A program made the translations under genes and the position numbers. Shown piece by piece: positions 25,947 through 34,929 of a stretch of DNA of 64,000 nt. Each line of letters opens with the position of its first letter. Position 1 is the stretch's first letter. This DNA comes from Lamprocystis purpurea DSM 4197 (GTDB lineage: Bacteria > Pseudomonadota > Gammaproteobacteria > Chromatiales > Chromatiaceae), in the NCBI RefSeq assembly GCF_000379525.1, contig NZ_KB902492.1, positions 1 to 64,000 on the forward strand. Direction: 5' to 3'. The notes beneath the pieces are model-generated. The model saw nothing but the letters and a program-made list of their open reading frames with translations. It did not search any database and was not told where the DNA came from.

Positions 25947-26216
25947 ATGAGAGCCGCACCCGCTATGCTTGCTGTTTCAGACACCATTGGGGTGCTGCGG
26001 GACGTCCTGCGGCTCGGCGCGCGCGCTGACGATTTCACCGCGGCCACGCCGCTGCTCGGCAGCATCCCGGAACTCGACTCGATGGCCGTGGTCGACCTGC
26101 TCACCGCGCTCGAAGATCGCTTCGCGGTGCGCGTGGACGATGACGCGATCACCGCCGAAACCTTCGAGACGGTCGGTTCCCTGCATGCCTGGGTACTCGC
26201 CAGGCTCGCGCTCTGA
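25947..26216 (+). CDS. Acyl carrier protein
   Basis: The 89-aa protein is a phosphopantetheine-binding carrier with the attachment serine in ELDSMAVVDLLTALEDRF. The sequence around the serine (DSM rather than the DSL of fatty-acid AcpP) marks a specialised carrier. It is flanked by the GNAT/FemAB protein and by two alpha/beta hydrolases, and probably receives the group activated by the ligase at 18792. ATGs at 25947 and 25965 are both possible. Confidence 0.88.
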   Translation: MRAAPAMLAVSDTIGVLRDVLRLGARADDFTAATPLLGSIPELDSMAVVDLLTALEDRFAVRVDDDAITAETFETVGSLHAWVLARLAL

Positions 26217-26225
26217 CCGCGGCTG

Positions 26226-27053
26226 GTGCTGCGCGCGCGCTTCCTGGCAGGCCCCCGCGGGCGGTTATTCAGTGTCGGCGTGCAGCCACCGGAGCAGCCG
26301 GGGCCGCACCACTGGGTGCTGGTGATACCGCCGCTGCTGGACGAACTCAATCAGTCACGTCGCACATTGCATCTGCTGGGCCACGCCCTGGCCGCGCGTG
26401 GGATCGGCTGTCTGCTGCCGGACCTCTACGGCACCGGAGACAGTGAGGGTGAGATCGGCGATGCGACCTGGGACACCTGGATCGCGGACCTGAACTGCGT
26501 CCACGTCTGGCTGCTCGGGCAGGGTGCCGTGCGGGTCGACCTCCTCGCCCTGCGCGGCGGTGCACTGCTCATGCGGGACTGGCTCGCCGCGGCGCCAATC
26601 CGCGTGCCCCACCTGATCCTTTGGCAACCCATCATCAGCGGCGCCCAACTAGTCCAACAATTGCTGCGCCTGCGCCTCGCCGCCGGGCTTGTTCGCGGCA
26701 GCCGTGCCACGGCCGCTGCCCTGCGCGAGCGCATGGCCCTGGACGGCTGGATCGAGATTGCCGGCTATCGCTTATCCGCGGCGCTCCTGACGCGCATCGA
26801 GGGGACCTCGCTTACACCGCCGGACGCCGACCAGGTGGGCATGGTCGACTGGTTTGCGCTCGTCACCACTGATCAGGCCCTAGCGCCCGCGGTCCAGCGC
26901 TGCACCCGCGCCTGGTCCGAGGCCGGCCTGCCACTCGGCGTGCAGCCGATTATCGGGGAGACTTTCTGGGCCACCCCGGAGATCGTCGAAGCGGTTACGC
27001 TCATCGCGTCGACTGTCAGCCGCCTGGAGCAGGTGCGCGATGCGGTTGGCTGA
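26226..27053 (+). CDS. Alpha/beta hydrolase, exosortase A-associated type 2
   Basis: The 275-aa protein begins with GTG at 26226, nine bases after the carrier protein gene. It has an alpha/beta-hydrolase core (HWVLVIPPLLDELN; DLYGTGDSEGEIGDATW; LALRGGALL). The nucleophile elbow reads LRGGA, without the usual serine (GxSxG), so classical esterase chemistry is doubtful. It fits the second of the two hydrolases that accompany exosortase A modules. Its 3' end overlaps the next hydrolase gene by 14 bases. Confidence 0.78.
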   Translation: MLRARFLAGPRGRLFSVGVQPPEQPGPHHWVLVIPPLLDELNQSRRTLHLLGHALAARGIGCLLPDLYGTGDSEGEIGDATWDTWIADLNCVHVWLLGQGAVRVDLLALRGGALLMRDWLAAAPIRVPHLILWQPIISGAQLVQQLLRLRLAAGLVRGSRATAAALRERMALDGWIEIAGYRLSAALLTRIEGTSLTPPDADQVGMVDWFALVTTDQALAPAVQRCTRAWSEAGLPLGVQPIIGETFWATPEIVEAVTLIASTVSRLEQVRDAVG

Positions 27054-27894
27054 ACCCGAGTCGCCGCTCCTCTTCGACTGCGTTGGCGCGCAACTGCTGG
27101 GCATCCTTCATCACGGCGCGGCTGATGCGCGGCGCGCGGTCCTGGTGGTGGTCGGCGGCCCTCAGTACCGGGTCGGCAGCCACCGCCAGTTCGTGCTGCT
27201 CGCCCGGCGGCTCGCCGTCGTCGGCATCCCCACCCTGCGCTTCGACACGCGCGGCATGGGTGACAGCGACGGGGAGACCCGCACCTTCGAAGACATCAGC
27301 GACGATATCGCCGCTGCCATCGAACGGCTCTTCGGCGCAGTTCCCGGACTCCAACAGGTGGTCCTCTGGGGGCTCTGCGATGCGGCGACTGCCGTCTCCT
27401 TCTATGCACCGCAGGACCCACGGGTCGCCGGTCTGGTCCTGCTGAACCCCTGGGTGCACACCGCCGCGGGCGAGGCACACGCCTACCTCAGACACTACTA
27501 CCCCGGTCGCGTGTTAAGCCGCGATTTCTGGTGCAGGCTGTGTTCCGGCAAGGTCGATCTACGCGACGCGCTCCGCGGCTTGCGCCGGTTCCAGGAGTCC
27601 GCCAGGACGCCCGATCGACGGACCGAAATCGCCGGCGCTGCCGCACCCTTGCCGGAGCGGATGCTGCGCAGCCTGCGCCGGTTCGACGGCCGGGTGCTGC
27701 TGATTCTGAGCGGCAAGGATCTGACCGCGCGTGAATTCGCGGGGCTGCTGACGACCGAGCCCGCCTGGTCCAACTGGTGCGCGGGCCCGGCCGTCGAGCG
27801 GCGCGACCTGCCCGACGCCGACCACACCTTCGCGTCGGATCTGTGGCGCGGACAGGTCGAACAGTGGACACTCACCTGGCTGCGGTCCTGGTGA
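27040..27894 (+). CDS. Alpha/beta hydrolase, exosortase A-associated type 1
   Basis: The 284-aa protein has VVVGGPQYRVGSHRQFV near the start, then DTRGMGDSDGE and the elbow LWGLCDAAT, in which cysteine stands where the nucleophile is expected. A late DADHTF supplies the histidine. It resembles the first hydrolase of exosortase A loci. It overlaps the preceding hydrolase by 14 bases and the following glycosyltransferase by the GTGA at 27891, so the genes are tightly coupled. A thioesterase role on the acyl carrier protein is plausible but inferred. Confidence 0.8.
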   Translation: MRLAEPESPLLFDCVGAQLLGILHHGAADARRAVLVVVGGPQYRVGSHRQFVLLARRLAVVGIPTLRFDTRGMGDSDGETRTFEDISDDIAAAIERLFGAVPGLQQVVLWGLCDAATAVSFYAPQDPRVAGLVLLNPWVHTAAGEAHAYLRHYYPGRVLSRDFWCRLCSGKVDLRDALRGLRRFQESARTPDRRTEIAGAAAPLPERMLRSLRRFDGRVLLILSGKDLTAREFAGLLTTEPAWSNWCAGPAVERRDLPDADHTFASDLWRGQVEQWTLTWLRSW

Positions 27895-29123
27895 ATTCCG
27901 GCCCGCGCCCGCCGACCAGGCCCCGACTGCTGGTCTTCAGCTCGTTGTTTCCCCATGCAGCCCAGCCGGGCAGCGGGCTCTTCGTGCGCGAACGGATGTT
28001 CCGCGTCGGCCGGATCCTGCCGCTCTGGGTCGTCTCGCCGCGCCCGGCCTCACCGCTGGACTCCCTGGTGCGCTGTCGCCACCCCCACTATCGCCCCCCG
28101 GCCCCAGACACTGAAATCCAAGCCGGATTCACTGTCCGGTTCCCGCGCTTCCCGTCACTCCCCATCCTGGGGCGCGGGGCCGACGGGATCATGATGGCCC
28201 TCGGCGCCCTGCCGCTGCTCTACCGGCGGCGGGAGACCTTCGACGTCATCGACGCCCATTTCGGCTATCCGGACGGCTATGCCGCGACCCGGCTCGGCCG
28301 CTGGCTCGGCAAACCGGTCACGGTCACGCTGCGCGGTACTGAGGTTCCGCATGCCCGCGACCCCACGAAACGGCAGCGCCTGATCCGCACCTGCACGGAT
28401 GCCGCGCACCTGTTCGCCGTGTCGGGATCACTGGCACGCCTGGCCGCCGAGTTGGGCGCCGCCGCCGAGAAGATCCAAGTGGTAGGCAATGGCGTGGACC
28501 CGGAGCGCTTCCGTCCGCTGGAGCGCGCCGCCATGCGGGCCCGGTTCGGCCTCCCGGTCGACGCTCAGGTGTTGATCTCGGTCGGCGGGCTGGTGGAGCG
28601 CAAGGGATTCCACCGCGTGATCGAAGTCCTGCCGGAGTTGGTCCGGGACCATCCGCGTCTGCACTATCTGATCGTCGGCGGCGCCGGCGCCGAGGGTGAC
28701 TTTGCCGCCACCCTGCATGAGCGTGTCGCGACCCGGAACCTTGGCGCACGCGTGCATTTCCTCGGCCACCTGCCGCCCGAGCGACTCGCCGAGCCGCTAT
28801 CCGCCGCGGATGTGTTCGTGCTGGCCAGCAGTAACGAGGGCTGGGCCAACTGCTTTCTGGAAGCTATGGCCTGCGGCCTGCCGGTCGTGACCACGGACGT
28901 GGGAGGCAATCGCGAGGTGGTCAGTGACGCGATCCTGGGGACCATCGTCCCGTTCGGTGACCCGCGCGCCCTCGCCGACGCCCTGACCGCCGCGCTGCGA
29001 CGACGCTGGGACAGCAGCGCGATCCGCGCTCATGCGCAGGCCAACACCTGGGACCAACGGGTCGCGACCCTGGTGCAGACGTTCAGACGCATCAACACCG
29101 CGACCAGGACCCCCGCCCGATGA
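27891..29123 (+). CDS. Glycosyltransferase family 4
   Basis: The protein of about 410 aa has a GT-B fold: N-terminal LLVFSSLFPHAAQPGSGLFV, then VVGNGVDPERF, SVGGLVERKGFH, FLGHLPPERL, and the nucleotide-sugar motif SNEGWANCFLEAMACGLPVV. The GTG at 27891 overlaps the previous stop (GTGA); a GTG at 27864 is an alternative. It is the last gene of the exosortase-A-type module, and with the GT2 at 21665 should build the polysaccharide. Confidence 0.87.
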   Translation: MNSGPRPPTRPRLLVFSSLFPHAAQPGSGLFVRERMFRVGRILPLWVVSPRPASPLDSLVRCRHPHYRPPAPDTEIQAGFTVRFPRFPSLPILGRGADGIMMALGALPLLYRRRETFDVIDAHFGYPDGYAATRLGRWLGKPVTVTLRGTEVPHARDPTKRQRLIRTCTDAAHLFAVSGSLARLAAELGAAAEKIQVVGNGVDPERFRPLERAAMRARFGLPVDAQVLISVGGLVERKGFHRVIEVLPELVRDHPRLHYLIVGGAGAEGDFAATLHERVATRNLGARVHFLGHLPPERLAEPLSAADVFVLASSNEGWANCFLEAMACGLPVVTTDVGGNREVVSDAILGTIVPFGDPRALADALTAALRRRWDSSAIRAHAQANTWDQRVATLVQTFRRINTATRTPAR

Positions 29124-29435
29124 GTCCACAGCAGCGCAGACAGCACCGAGCCTTGCGGTTGATGCGATTTTCGTTACCGAACAGCCTATGTTTCGAATCG
29201 CCGCGCGGTACCGATCGATCGCGCGCAAGGCACTGATCCAACAAGGGCTAGCGACTCATCACGGGGTGCTGACCACGCGGTACCGGCGTGATGCATTTCA
29301 CAATTCGCTAATTTAGGGTTTACCCGACATAGGGTTTTCCCGTACCATCCTGGCCATCCGCAAACGACCGGCCGGCGGCGCAGCCCATTTTGGGCATCAG
29401 GCAGCCGACCGGCCCGAAACAAACGGTTGGCTCTT
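29124..29435 (+). promoter_or_regulatory. Intergenic region with a duplicated TAGGGTTT-CCC motif before rlpA
   Basis: No gene is supported here. At 29314-29325 and 29330-29344 lie two similar motifs, TAGGGTTTACCC and TAGGGTTTTCCCGTA, spaced by four bases, each partly palindromic. They sit about 100 bases before the rlpA start, a position suited to an operator or promoter. A related inverted repeat occurs at 34931 after the GGDEF gene. Confidence 0.35.
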
Positions 29436-29843
29436 ATGAACAAGACATTGGTTTCCAGTGCCCTGATCGCCGCGACGCTCATGACCGGACTCATGACCAG
29501 CACCGACACTCTGGCCGCATCCCGCGGCGGTAGTACCCAATCCGGTAAGGCGTCCTACTATCACGACCGCTTCCATGGCCGCAAGACCGCGAGCGGTGTC
29601 GCGTACAACAAGCACGCGCTGAGCGCCGCCCACAAAACCTTGCCCCTGGGCACGCAGGTCCGGGTGACCGACGCCCGCAGCGGCAAGAGCGTCGTGGTAC
29701 AGATCAATGACCGCGGACCCTACGCCCGCGGCCGCGTCATCGACCTCTCCCGTGCCGCGGCCCGCGAGATCGGCCTGGTCAACAAGGGCGTCGCCAACGT
29801 CAAGCTGGAAATCCTCGGGCGTTCGGGGAAAGGCGGCATCTGA
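29436..29843 (+). CDS. RlpA-like septal/peptidoglycan lytic protein
   Basis: The 135-aa protein has an N-terminal signal peptide ([18 protein letters not shown], cleavage likely after LAA) and a single double-psi beta-barrel domain. RlpA motifs are [29 protein letters not shown] and [15 protein letters not shown]. Family members cleave naked glycan strands of peptidoglycan. There is no lipobox and no SPOR domain, so this is a short periplasmic form. It is followed after three bases by the convergent mtnA stop. Confidence 0.88.
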   Translation: MNKTLVSSALIAATLMTGLMTSTDTLAASRGGSTQSGKASYYHDRFHGRKTASGVAYNKHALSAAHKTLPLGTQVRVTDARSGKSVVVQINDRGPYARGRVIDLSRAAAREIGLVNKGVANVKLEILGRSGKGGI

Positions 29844-29846
29844 GAC

Positions 29847-30902
29847 TTACCCCATCAACGCCCGCATCTTCGCCGCGTTCGGCGCCAGGACCACACCCCG
29901 CTCGGTGACGATGGCGTCGACCAAGGCGGCTGGAGTCACATCGAACACCGGATTGCGCGCCGCACAACCGGCCGGAGCCAGACGCCGGCCGCCGCAGGAC
30001 AGCAGTTCCTCCGGATCACGCTCCTCGATCGGAATCCCGCTGCCGCTGGCCAGTTCCATGTCGATGGTGGAGGTCGGCGCGGCGACCATCACCTTGACGC
30101 CATGGTAGCGGGCCACCACCGCCAGCCCATAGGTCCCGATCTTGTTGGCAACATCGCCATTGGCGGCGATGCGGTCGGAGCCGACGATCACCCAACCGAT
30201 GCCGCCGCCGGCCATCAGGCTGGCGGCCGCACCATCGGCCTGTAAGGTCACCGGGATGCCCGCATGCATCAACTCCCAGGCGGTGAGACGCGCACCCTGC
30301 ATCCAGGGTCGGGTCTCATCGGCATAGACCCGCCCGATCTTGCCCGCCGCGTAGGCACTGCGCACCACCCCCAGCGCAGTTCCGTAGCCGCCGGTGGCGA
30401 TGGCACCGGCGTTACAGTGGGTGATGATGTCGGTCCGCCCGGTGATCAACTCGGCCCCCAGGTCGCCCATCCGGCGGTTGGCGGCGCGGTCTTCCGCATG
30501 GATCGCCAGGGCTTCCGCCAGCAGTGCCGGCGCCGGGTCTGCACCATCCAGAGCGGCGATCAGGCGCGCCATGCGGCGCACGGCCCAGGCCAGATTCACG
30601 GCGGTCGGACGCGCCTCCCGCAACTGGTCGAGGTCGGGCGTGATCGCCTCCTTCCAGCCCGCACCGGCCGACTGGTAGGCGTCCCGGCCCGCTAACACCA
30701 CGCCATACGCCGCGGCGACACCGATGGCCGGCGCCCCCCGCACCACCATGTCGCGGATGGCGATGGCGACTGACCTGGCGTCATCCAGGACCAAAAACTC
30801 GGCACGCTCGGGTAGCCGGCGCTGATCGGTCAAATAAAGCCGGCCGGCGTGCCAGAGGGCGGCATCATCAGGCGTGGGGGCAGCGGGCAGATTGGTGACC
30901 AT
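29847..30902 (-). CDS. mtnA: S-methyl-5-thioribose-1-phosphate isomerase
   Basis: The 351-aa protein belongs to the eIF2B/MtnA family. Motifs include [33 protein letters not shown] with the catalytic cysteine, and [18 protein letters not shown] with the catalytic aspartate. It converts methylthioribose-1-phosphate to methylthioribulose-1-phosphate in methionine salvage. It is divergent from the mtaD-like gene at 31076, and both enzymes act on the methylthioadenosine route. The intergenic spacer holds an inverted repeat (30950-31011). Confidence 0.92.
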   Translation of the reverse strand: MVTNLPAAPTPDDAALWHAGRLYLTDQRRLPERAEFLVLDDARSVAIAIRDMVVRGAPAIGVAAAYGVVLAGRDAYQSAGAGWKEAITPDLDQLREARPTAVNLAWAVRRMARLIAALDGADPAPALLAEALAIHAEDRAANRRMGDLGAELITGRTDIITHCNAGAIATGGYGTALGVVRSAYAAGKIGRVYADETRPWMQGARLTAWELMHAGIPVTLQADGAAASLMAGGGIGWVIVGSDRIAANGDVANKIGTYGLAVVARYHGVKVMVAAPTSTIDMELASGSGIPIEERDPEELLSCGGRRLAPAGCAARNPVFDVTPAALVDAIVTERGVVLAPNAAKMRALMG

Positions 30903-30949
30903 GGGGTACTCTCGGGTAGGATGTGATACGGAACTGTTTTGAGTTTTCA

Positions 30950-31011
30950 GTTTTTCGTTTTTCGGCGATGTTGATCAAGTATCGGATTACGAAAAACAAG
31001 AAACGAAAAAC
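30950..31011. repeat. Inverted repeat related in layout to the hexanucleotide elements
   Basis: GTTTTTCGTTTTTCG (30950-30964) faces CGAAAAACAAGAAACGAAAA (from 30990) around a spacer ending ATCGGATTAC. The arms are A/T-rich versions of the same design, and the TCGGATTACG junction resembles the CCGATTACG of the GACAAC copies. It sits between the divergent mtnA and mtaD genes and may overlap their promoters. Confidence 0.6.
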
Positions 31012-31075
31012 CAACAACGACGGGTATACCCAGCATTGTCGCCGATTCGCACCCTGCCGCAATAGGACCTGATCC

Positions 31076-32389
31076 ATGCACGCCGACCTCCTGATCCACC
31101 CCCAGTGGCTGATCCCAGTGGACCCCCAGGACCGGGAACTCCAGGAACATGCGGTCGCGGTCGCTGATGGGCGCATCCTCGCGGTGCTGCCGTCGGCGCA
31201 GGCACGCGAGTCCATCACGGCCGATCGGGTACTGGAACTGCCCGGCCACGCCCTGCTGCCGGGCCTGGTGAATGCCCATACCCATGCGGCCATGACCCTG
31301 ATGCGCGGACTGGCCGACGATCTGCCGCTCATGGCCTGGCTGCACGCGCATATCTGGCCGATCGAGAAACGCTGGGTCGATCCGGGGTTCGTCGGTGACG
31401 GCAGCCGGCTGGCGATCCTGGAGATGTTGCGCGGCGGCGTCACCTGCTTCAACGACATGTATTTCTACCCGGAGGTAACCGCGCAGGCGGCGGCGGACGC
31501 CGGGATACGCGCGGTCATCGGCCTGGTCGTGGTGGATTTTCCCACCAGCTACGCCGACAGCGCCGACACCTGTATCGCCAAGGGTCTGGCGCTGCACGCC
31601 TACTATCGTGACCACCCGCTGATCCGCGTCGCCTTCGCACCACACTCGCCCTACGCCGTTTCCGATGCCGCCCTGGGCCGGGTGCGGATGCTGGCCGATG
31701 AACTGGAAGTGCCGATTCACCTGCATCTGCACGAAACCCGGGACGAGATCGTTCAATCCCTGCGCGACCACGGAGAGCGTCCACTCGCCCGCCTGGACGA
31801 ACTGGGCCTGATCGGACCCGGACTGATCGCGGTCCACATGACGCAACTGGAGGATGCCGAGATCGAACGGTTGGCCGCGGCCGGCGCCCAGGTCGTGCAC
31901 TGTCCGGAATCCAACCTGAAGCTCGCCAGCGGGTTCTGCCCGGTGGCGCGACTGCTGGCCGCCGGGGTGAATGTCGCGCTGGGTACGGACGGGGCGGCCA
32001 GCAACAATGATCTCAACCTGTTCGGCGAAATGCGCACCGCCGCCTTGCTTGCCAAGGGGGTCGCCGGATCGGCCGCGGTCGTCCCGGCCGCTGTCGCGCT
32101 GCGCATGGCAACCATCAACGGCGCGCGCGCGCTGGGTCTGGAGCGCGAGATCGGGTCGATCGAACCTGGCAAGTCCGCGGATCTGGTGGCGGTCGACCTG
32201 AGTGATTCCTATACCCAGCCCGTGTACCATGCAGTCTCGCAACTGGTCTATACCGCCGGGCGCCATCAGGTCCGTCACGTGTGGGTCCAGGGTCGACAGG
32301 TCATCCGCGATGGAACCCCGACCACGCTGGACCCGCAAGCGGTGATCTGCGCTGCGCACACCTGGTGCGAACGACTTCGCCCTTCCTGA
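31076..32389 (+). CDS. mtaD: 5'-methylthioadenosine/S-adenosylhomocysteine deaminase family amidohydrolase
   Basis: The 437-aa protein is a TRZ/ATZ-type amidohydrolase. Metal ligands are visible in NAHTHAAMTLMRGLADD, HLHLHETRDEI and GTDGAASNNDLN. It should deaminate methylthioadenosine (and perhaps S-adenosylhomocysteine) to the inosine form. Next to mtnA this fits a methionine salvage variant in which methylthioadenosine is first deaminated. The exact substrate cannot be fixed from sequence, because the family also includes chlorohydrolases and guanine deaminases. Confidence 0.85.
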   Translation: MHADLLIHPQWLIPVDPQDRELQEHAVAVADGRILAVLPSAQARESITADRVLELPGHALLPGLVNAHTHAAMTLMRGLADDLPLMAWLHAHIWPIEKRWVDPGFVGDGSRLAILEMLRGGVTCFNDMYFYPEVTAQAAADAGIRAVIGLVVVDFPTSYADSADTCIAKGLALHAYYRDHPLIRVAFAPHSPYAVSDAALGRVRMLADELEVPIHLHLHETRDEIVQSLRDHGERPLARLDELGLIGPGLIAVHMTQLEDAEIERLAAAGAQVVHCPESNLKLASGFCPVARLLAAGVNVALGTDGAASNNDLNLFGEMRTAALLAKGVAGSAAVVPAAVALRMATINGARALGLEREIGSIEPGKSADLVAVDLSDSYTQPVYHAVSQLVYTAGRHQVRHVWVQGRQVIRDGTPTTLDPQAVICAAHTWCERLRPS

Positions 32390-32574
32390 AGATGCCCGAT
32401 GCGTGACTTGTGATCCACGCCACAGAAATCGGAGAACGAGAAGCACATCACAGAAACGGAAGTACAGGAGATTTACACTGCGCATGAAAATCAGATGGGT
32501 ATCCGTTATCCAACGGATCGGCCGCACATGCCCGGACGCGTCATCTTGCTGGTATCACGGACCGAGGGACAAGC

Positions 32575-34929
32575 ATGCCCATGCCGATCATCAGTTCAAA
32601 TGTCGTTTACCTGCGCCCACGGGCCTGGTCATCGAGCACAAGTGCGCAAACGCTGAGTCCCGCAACCCGACTCGGCAGTAGCGTCGCCATGGCGGTCGCG
32701 GGGCAACTGGCGCTGACGCGCTGGTCAACGCCTGAGCCGCACGAGGATCCTGACGCTCTGCGGGAGGGATCGCGCTTCCGCGATCTCTTCGAACGCTCGC
32801 CCGCCTGTCTGCTGGTGATGGATCAGTCAGCCGTCATTCAGCGCGCCAATGCCACCGCCGCCGCGCTGCTGACCAAAGCACCGACTGAACTCGCGGGCAC
32901 GAGTCTATTCGATCGCTGCGTGCCATCGAGCCGGCCCACGCTCCAGGCGCATCTTGAACGACTCGCGGCCGACGGCGCCTTCGATTCTTGCGAGATCGAC
33001 CTGGCGCTCGGTGCCGACATCCAACTGCCGATGTGCCTCGTGACCCTGAACTTGGGCGACACCCCGGAGGGTCCGTTACGGTCTGCTTTGTTCGACGTGT
33101 CCGGGTTGCGGGAACTGGAGTCCGGCCTCGCGCTGGCGGCCAGTGTCGTCGAGCACACCTCCCAAGGCGTGATCGTCACCGACGCCGACCACCGGGCCAT
33201 CGCCGTGAATCCGGCCTTCACTACCATTTCCGGGTATGCGGCAAGCGAGGTGTTGGGCACGGTGCCGACCGTTTTCCGTACCGACGCGGCAAACGTTCGC
33301 TTGACCAGACAGGTGATCCAGGCGCTACACAATCAGGGACATTGGCAAGGCGAGGTCTGGAGCCGCCGCAAAGGGGGTGATGCATACCTCGAATGGGTGA
33401 GTGTCAACGAGATTCGCGACGACGAGGGCATGCCGATCCGCTACGTCTGCATCGGCTCGGACATGACCAGCCAGGAAGACGCCAGACGCGAACTCATGCG
33501 GCTGGCGCACTACGACGACCTCACCAACCTGCCCAATCGCCCTAACCTGCTTGCCCAGTTGAACCGTGCCCTGGTCGAGGGGAAGCATGAGAAATATCTG
33601 GTAGGAGTCCTCTTTCTGGACCTGGATGGGTTCAAGGACGTGAATGACTCGTTCGGCCACCAGATCGGCGATCGACTGCTCCGATTCGTTGCCGAACAAC
33701 TCAAGAGCGCGGTCCGCGCGACCGACCTGGTTGCCCGCCTGTCCGGTGACGAGTTCGCCATCCTGATCCCCGCGCTCAAGAGCGAACAATTGGCCGGACA
33801 GATCGCCGACAAGGTGCTGCACCAACTGTCGCAGACCGCGTTCCGCGACAATGGCAGGGAACTCTACGTCGGGGCCAGCATCGGCATCGCCCTCTTTCCC
33901 AAGGACGCCGCCAACGCCGAGGAGCTGCTGCGCTGCGCCGATCAGGCGATGTACGCGGCCAAGAGTGCCGGCGGCATCACCTATCGCTTCCACGGCAAAT
34001 CCACCGACGTCGGGACCTGGGACGGGAACCGGATTGAATCCCAACTGCGCCGTGCCTTGGAACGTCAAGAACTCGGTCTGCACTACCAGCCGCGCGTGAG
34101 CATGCGCAACTTCCGCATCCGCGGTTGCGAGGCCGTGCTGTATTGGGAACGCGGCGACCTGGACCAGGTCGCTCCAGAGGCTTTCATCCCCGCGGCGGAA
34201 AAATCCGGCCTGATCGTTCCCTTGGAGCACTGGGCACTGCAATCGGTGGCGACTCAGACTCGGGGTTGGACACTCCCGAACCGGCCTCCACCTCGGATAT
34301 CACTCCACCTGTCGTCCGTTCATTTGCAGCCGGGGCATGTGGAACGCCTGCTGCAGCAACTGGCCGCGAGCATCAGCGCGGGAGGAAATCCGTTCGAAGT
34401 GCTGATCGATACCGCGGCAATCAGTGATGCTAAAGACTGGACGATCACCGCGCTGAACCGTATCCATGGCCTGGGGATCAGGATCGCTCTGGACCGCTTC
34501 GGCGCCGGCCCGACCCCACTGCGCCAGATCCAGTCTCTACCGGTCAGTCGGGTGCGGCTCGACCCCACCCTGGTTCGCGACCTGGAAACGGACCCGGAAG
34601 TCGCCGGCTTCGTAGGAGCGATGATCGCCCTCGCCCATTCATTCCGCATCAAAGTCGTCGCCGGAGGCGTGGTGACGCATGCCCAACTGCAGTCGCTGCG
34701 TGCCCATCGTTGCGACGAGGCCCAGGGCGCACTGTTCAGTCCACCCATCCCGCCCGATCAGTTCGTCGCCTTGTTTAAACAGGCATCCCAGTGTGAACAC
34801 GACGCCGGGTACACCGATCGCACGGTCTCAGAACGCCGGACGCCGGGATTGATCCATACCCTATCCAGCGGCTGGTCGCGGGTCGTCGCCGGGATCCTCG
34901 GCGCCGACCGCAATGAGAAGAAACAGTGA
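32575..34929 (+). CDS. PAS-PAS-GGDEF-EAL protein with degenerate EAL domain
   Basis: The 784-aa protein has two PAS domains (about residues 65-180 and 185-305), a GGDEF domain, and an EAL-like domain (about 485-740). The active-site loop is SGDEF at 390-394, compatible with diguanylate cyclase activity. The EAL domain has lost key residues: EAV in place of EAL in its first motif, HLSS for NVSA, DRFGAG for DDFGTG, and VVAGGV where AEGVE is expected. It therefore probably makes rather than degrades cyclic di-GMP, or senses it. No transmembrane segment is visible. Such proteins commonly control exopolysaccharide, and the module at 17512-29123 is close. Confidence 0.9.
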   Translation: MPMPIISSNVVYLRPRAWSSSTSAQTLSPATRLGSSVAMAVAGQLALTRWSTPEPHEDPDALREGSRFRDLFERSPACLLVMDQSAVIQRANATAAALLTKAPTELAGTSLFDRCVPSSRPTLQAHLERLAADGAFDSCEIDLALGADIQLPMCLVTLNLGDTPEGPLRSALFDVSGLRELESGLALAASVVEHTSQGVIVTDADHRAIAVNPAFTTISGYAASEVLGTVPTVFRTDAANVRLTRQVIQALHNQGHWQGEVWSRRKGGDAYLEWVSVNEIRDDEGMPIRYVCIGSDMTSQEDARRELMRLAHYDDLTNLPNRPNLLAQLNRALVEGKHEKYLVGVLFLDLDGFKDVNDSFGHQIGDRLLRFVAEQLKSAVRATDLVARLSGDEFAILIPALKSEQLAGQIADKVLHQLSQTAFRDNGRELYVGASIGIALFPKDAANAEELLRCADQAMYAAKSAGGITYRFHGKSTDVGTWDGNRIESQLRRALERQELGLHYQPRVSMRNFRIRGCEAVLYWERGDLDQVAPEAFIPAAEKSGLIVPLEHWALQSVATQTRGWTLPNRPPPRISLHLSSVHLQPGHVERLLQQLAASISAGGNPFEVLIDTAAISDAKDWTITALNRIHGLGIRIALDRFGAGPTPLRQIQSLPVSRVRLDPTLVRDLETDPEVAGFVGAMIALAHSFRIKVVAGGVVTHAQLQSLRAHRCDEAQGALFSPPIPPDQFVALFKQASQCEHDAGYTDRTVSERRTPGLIHTLSSGWSRVVAGILGADRNEKKQ

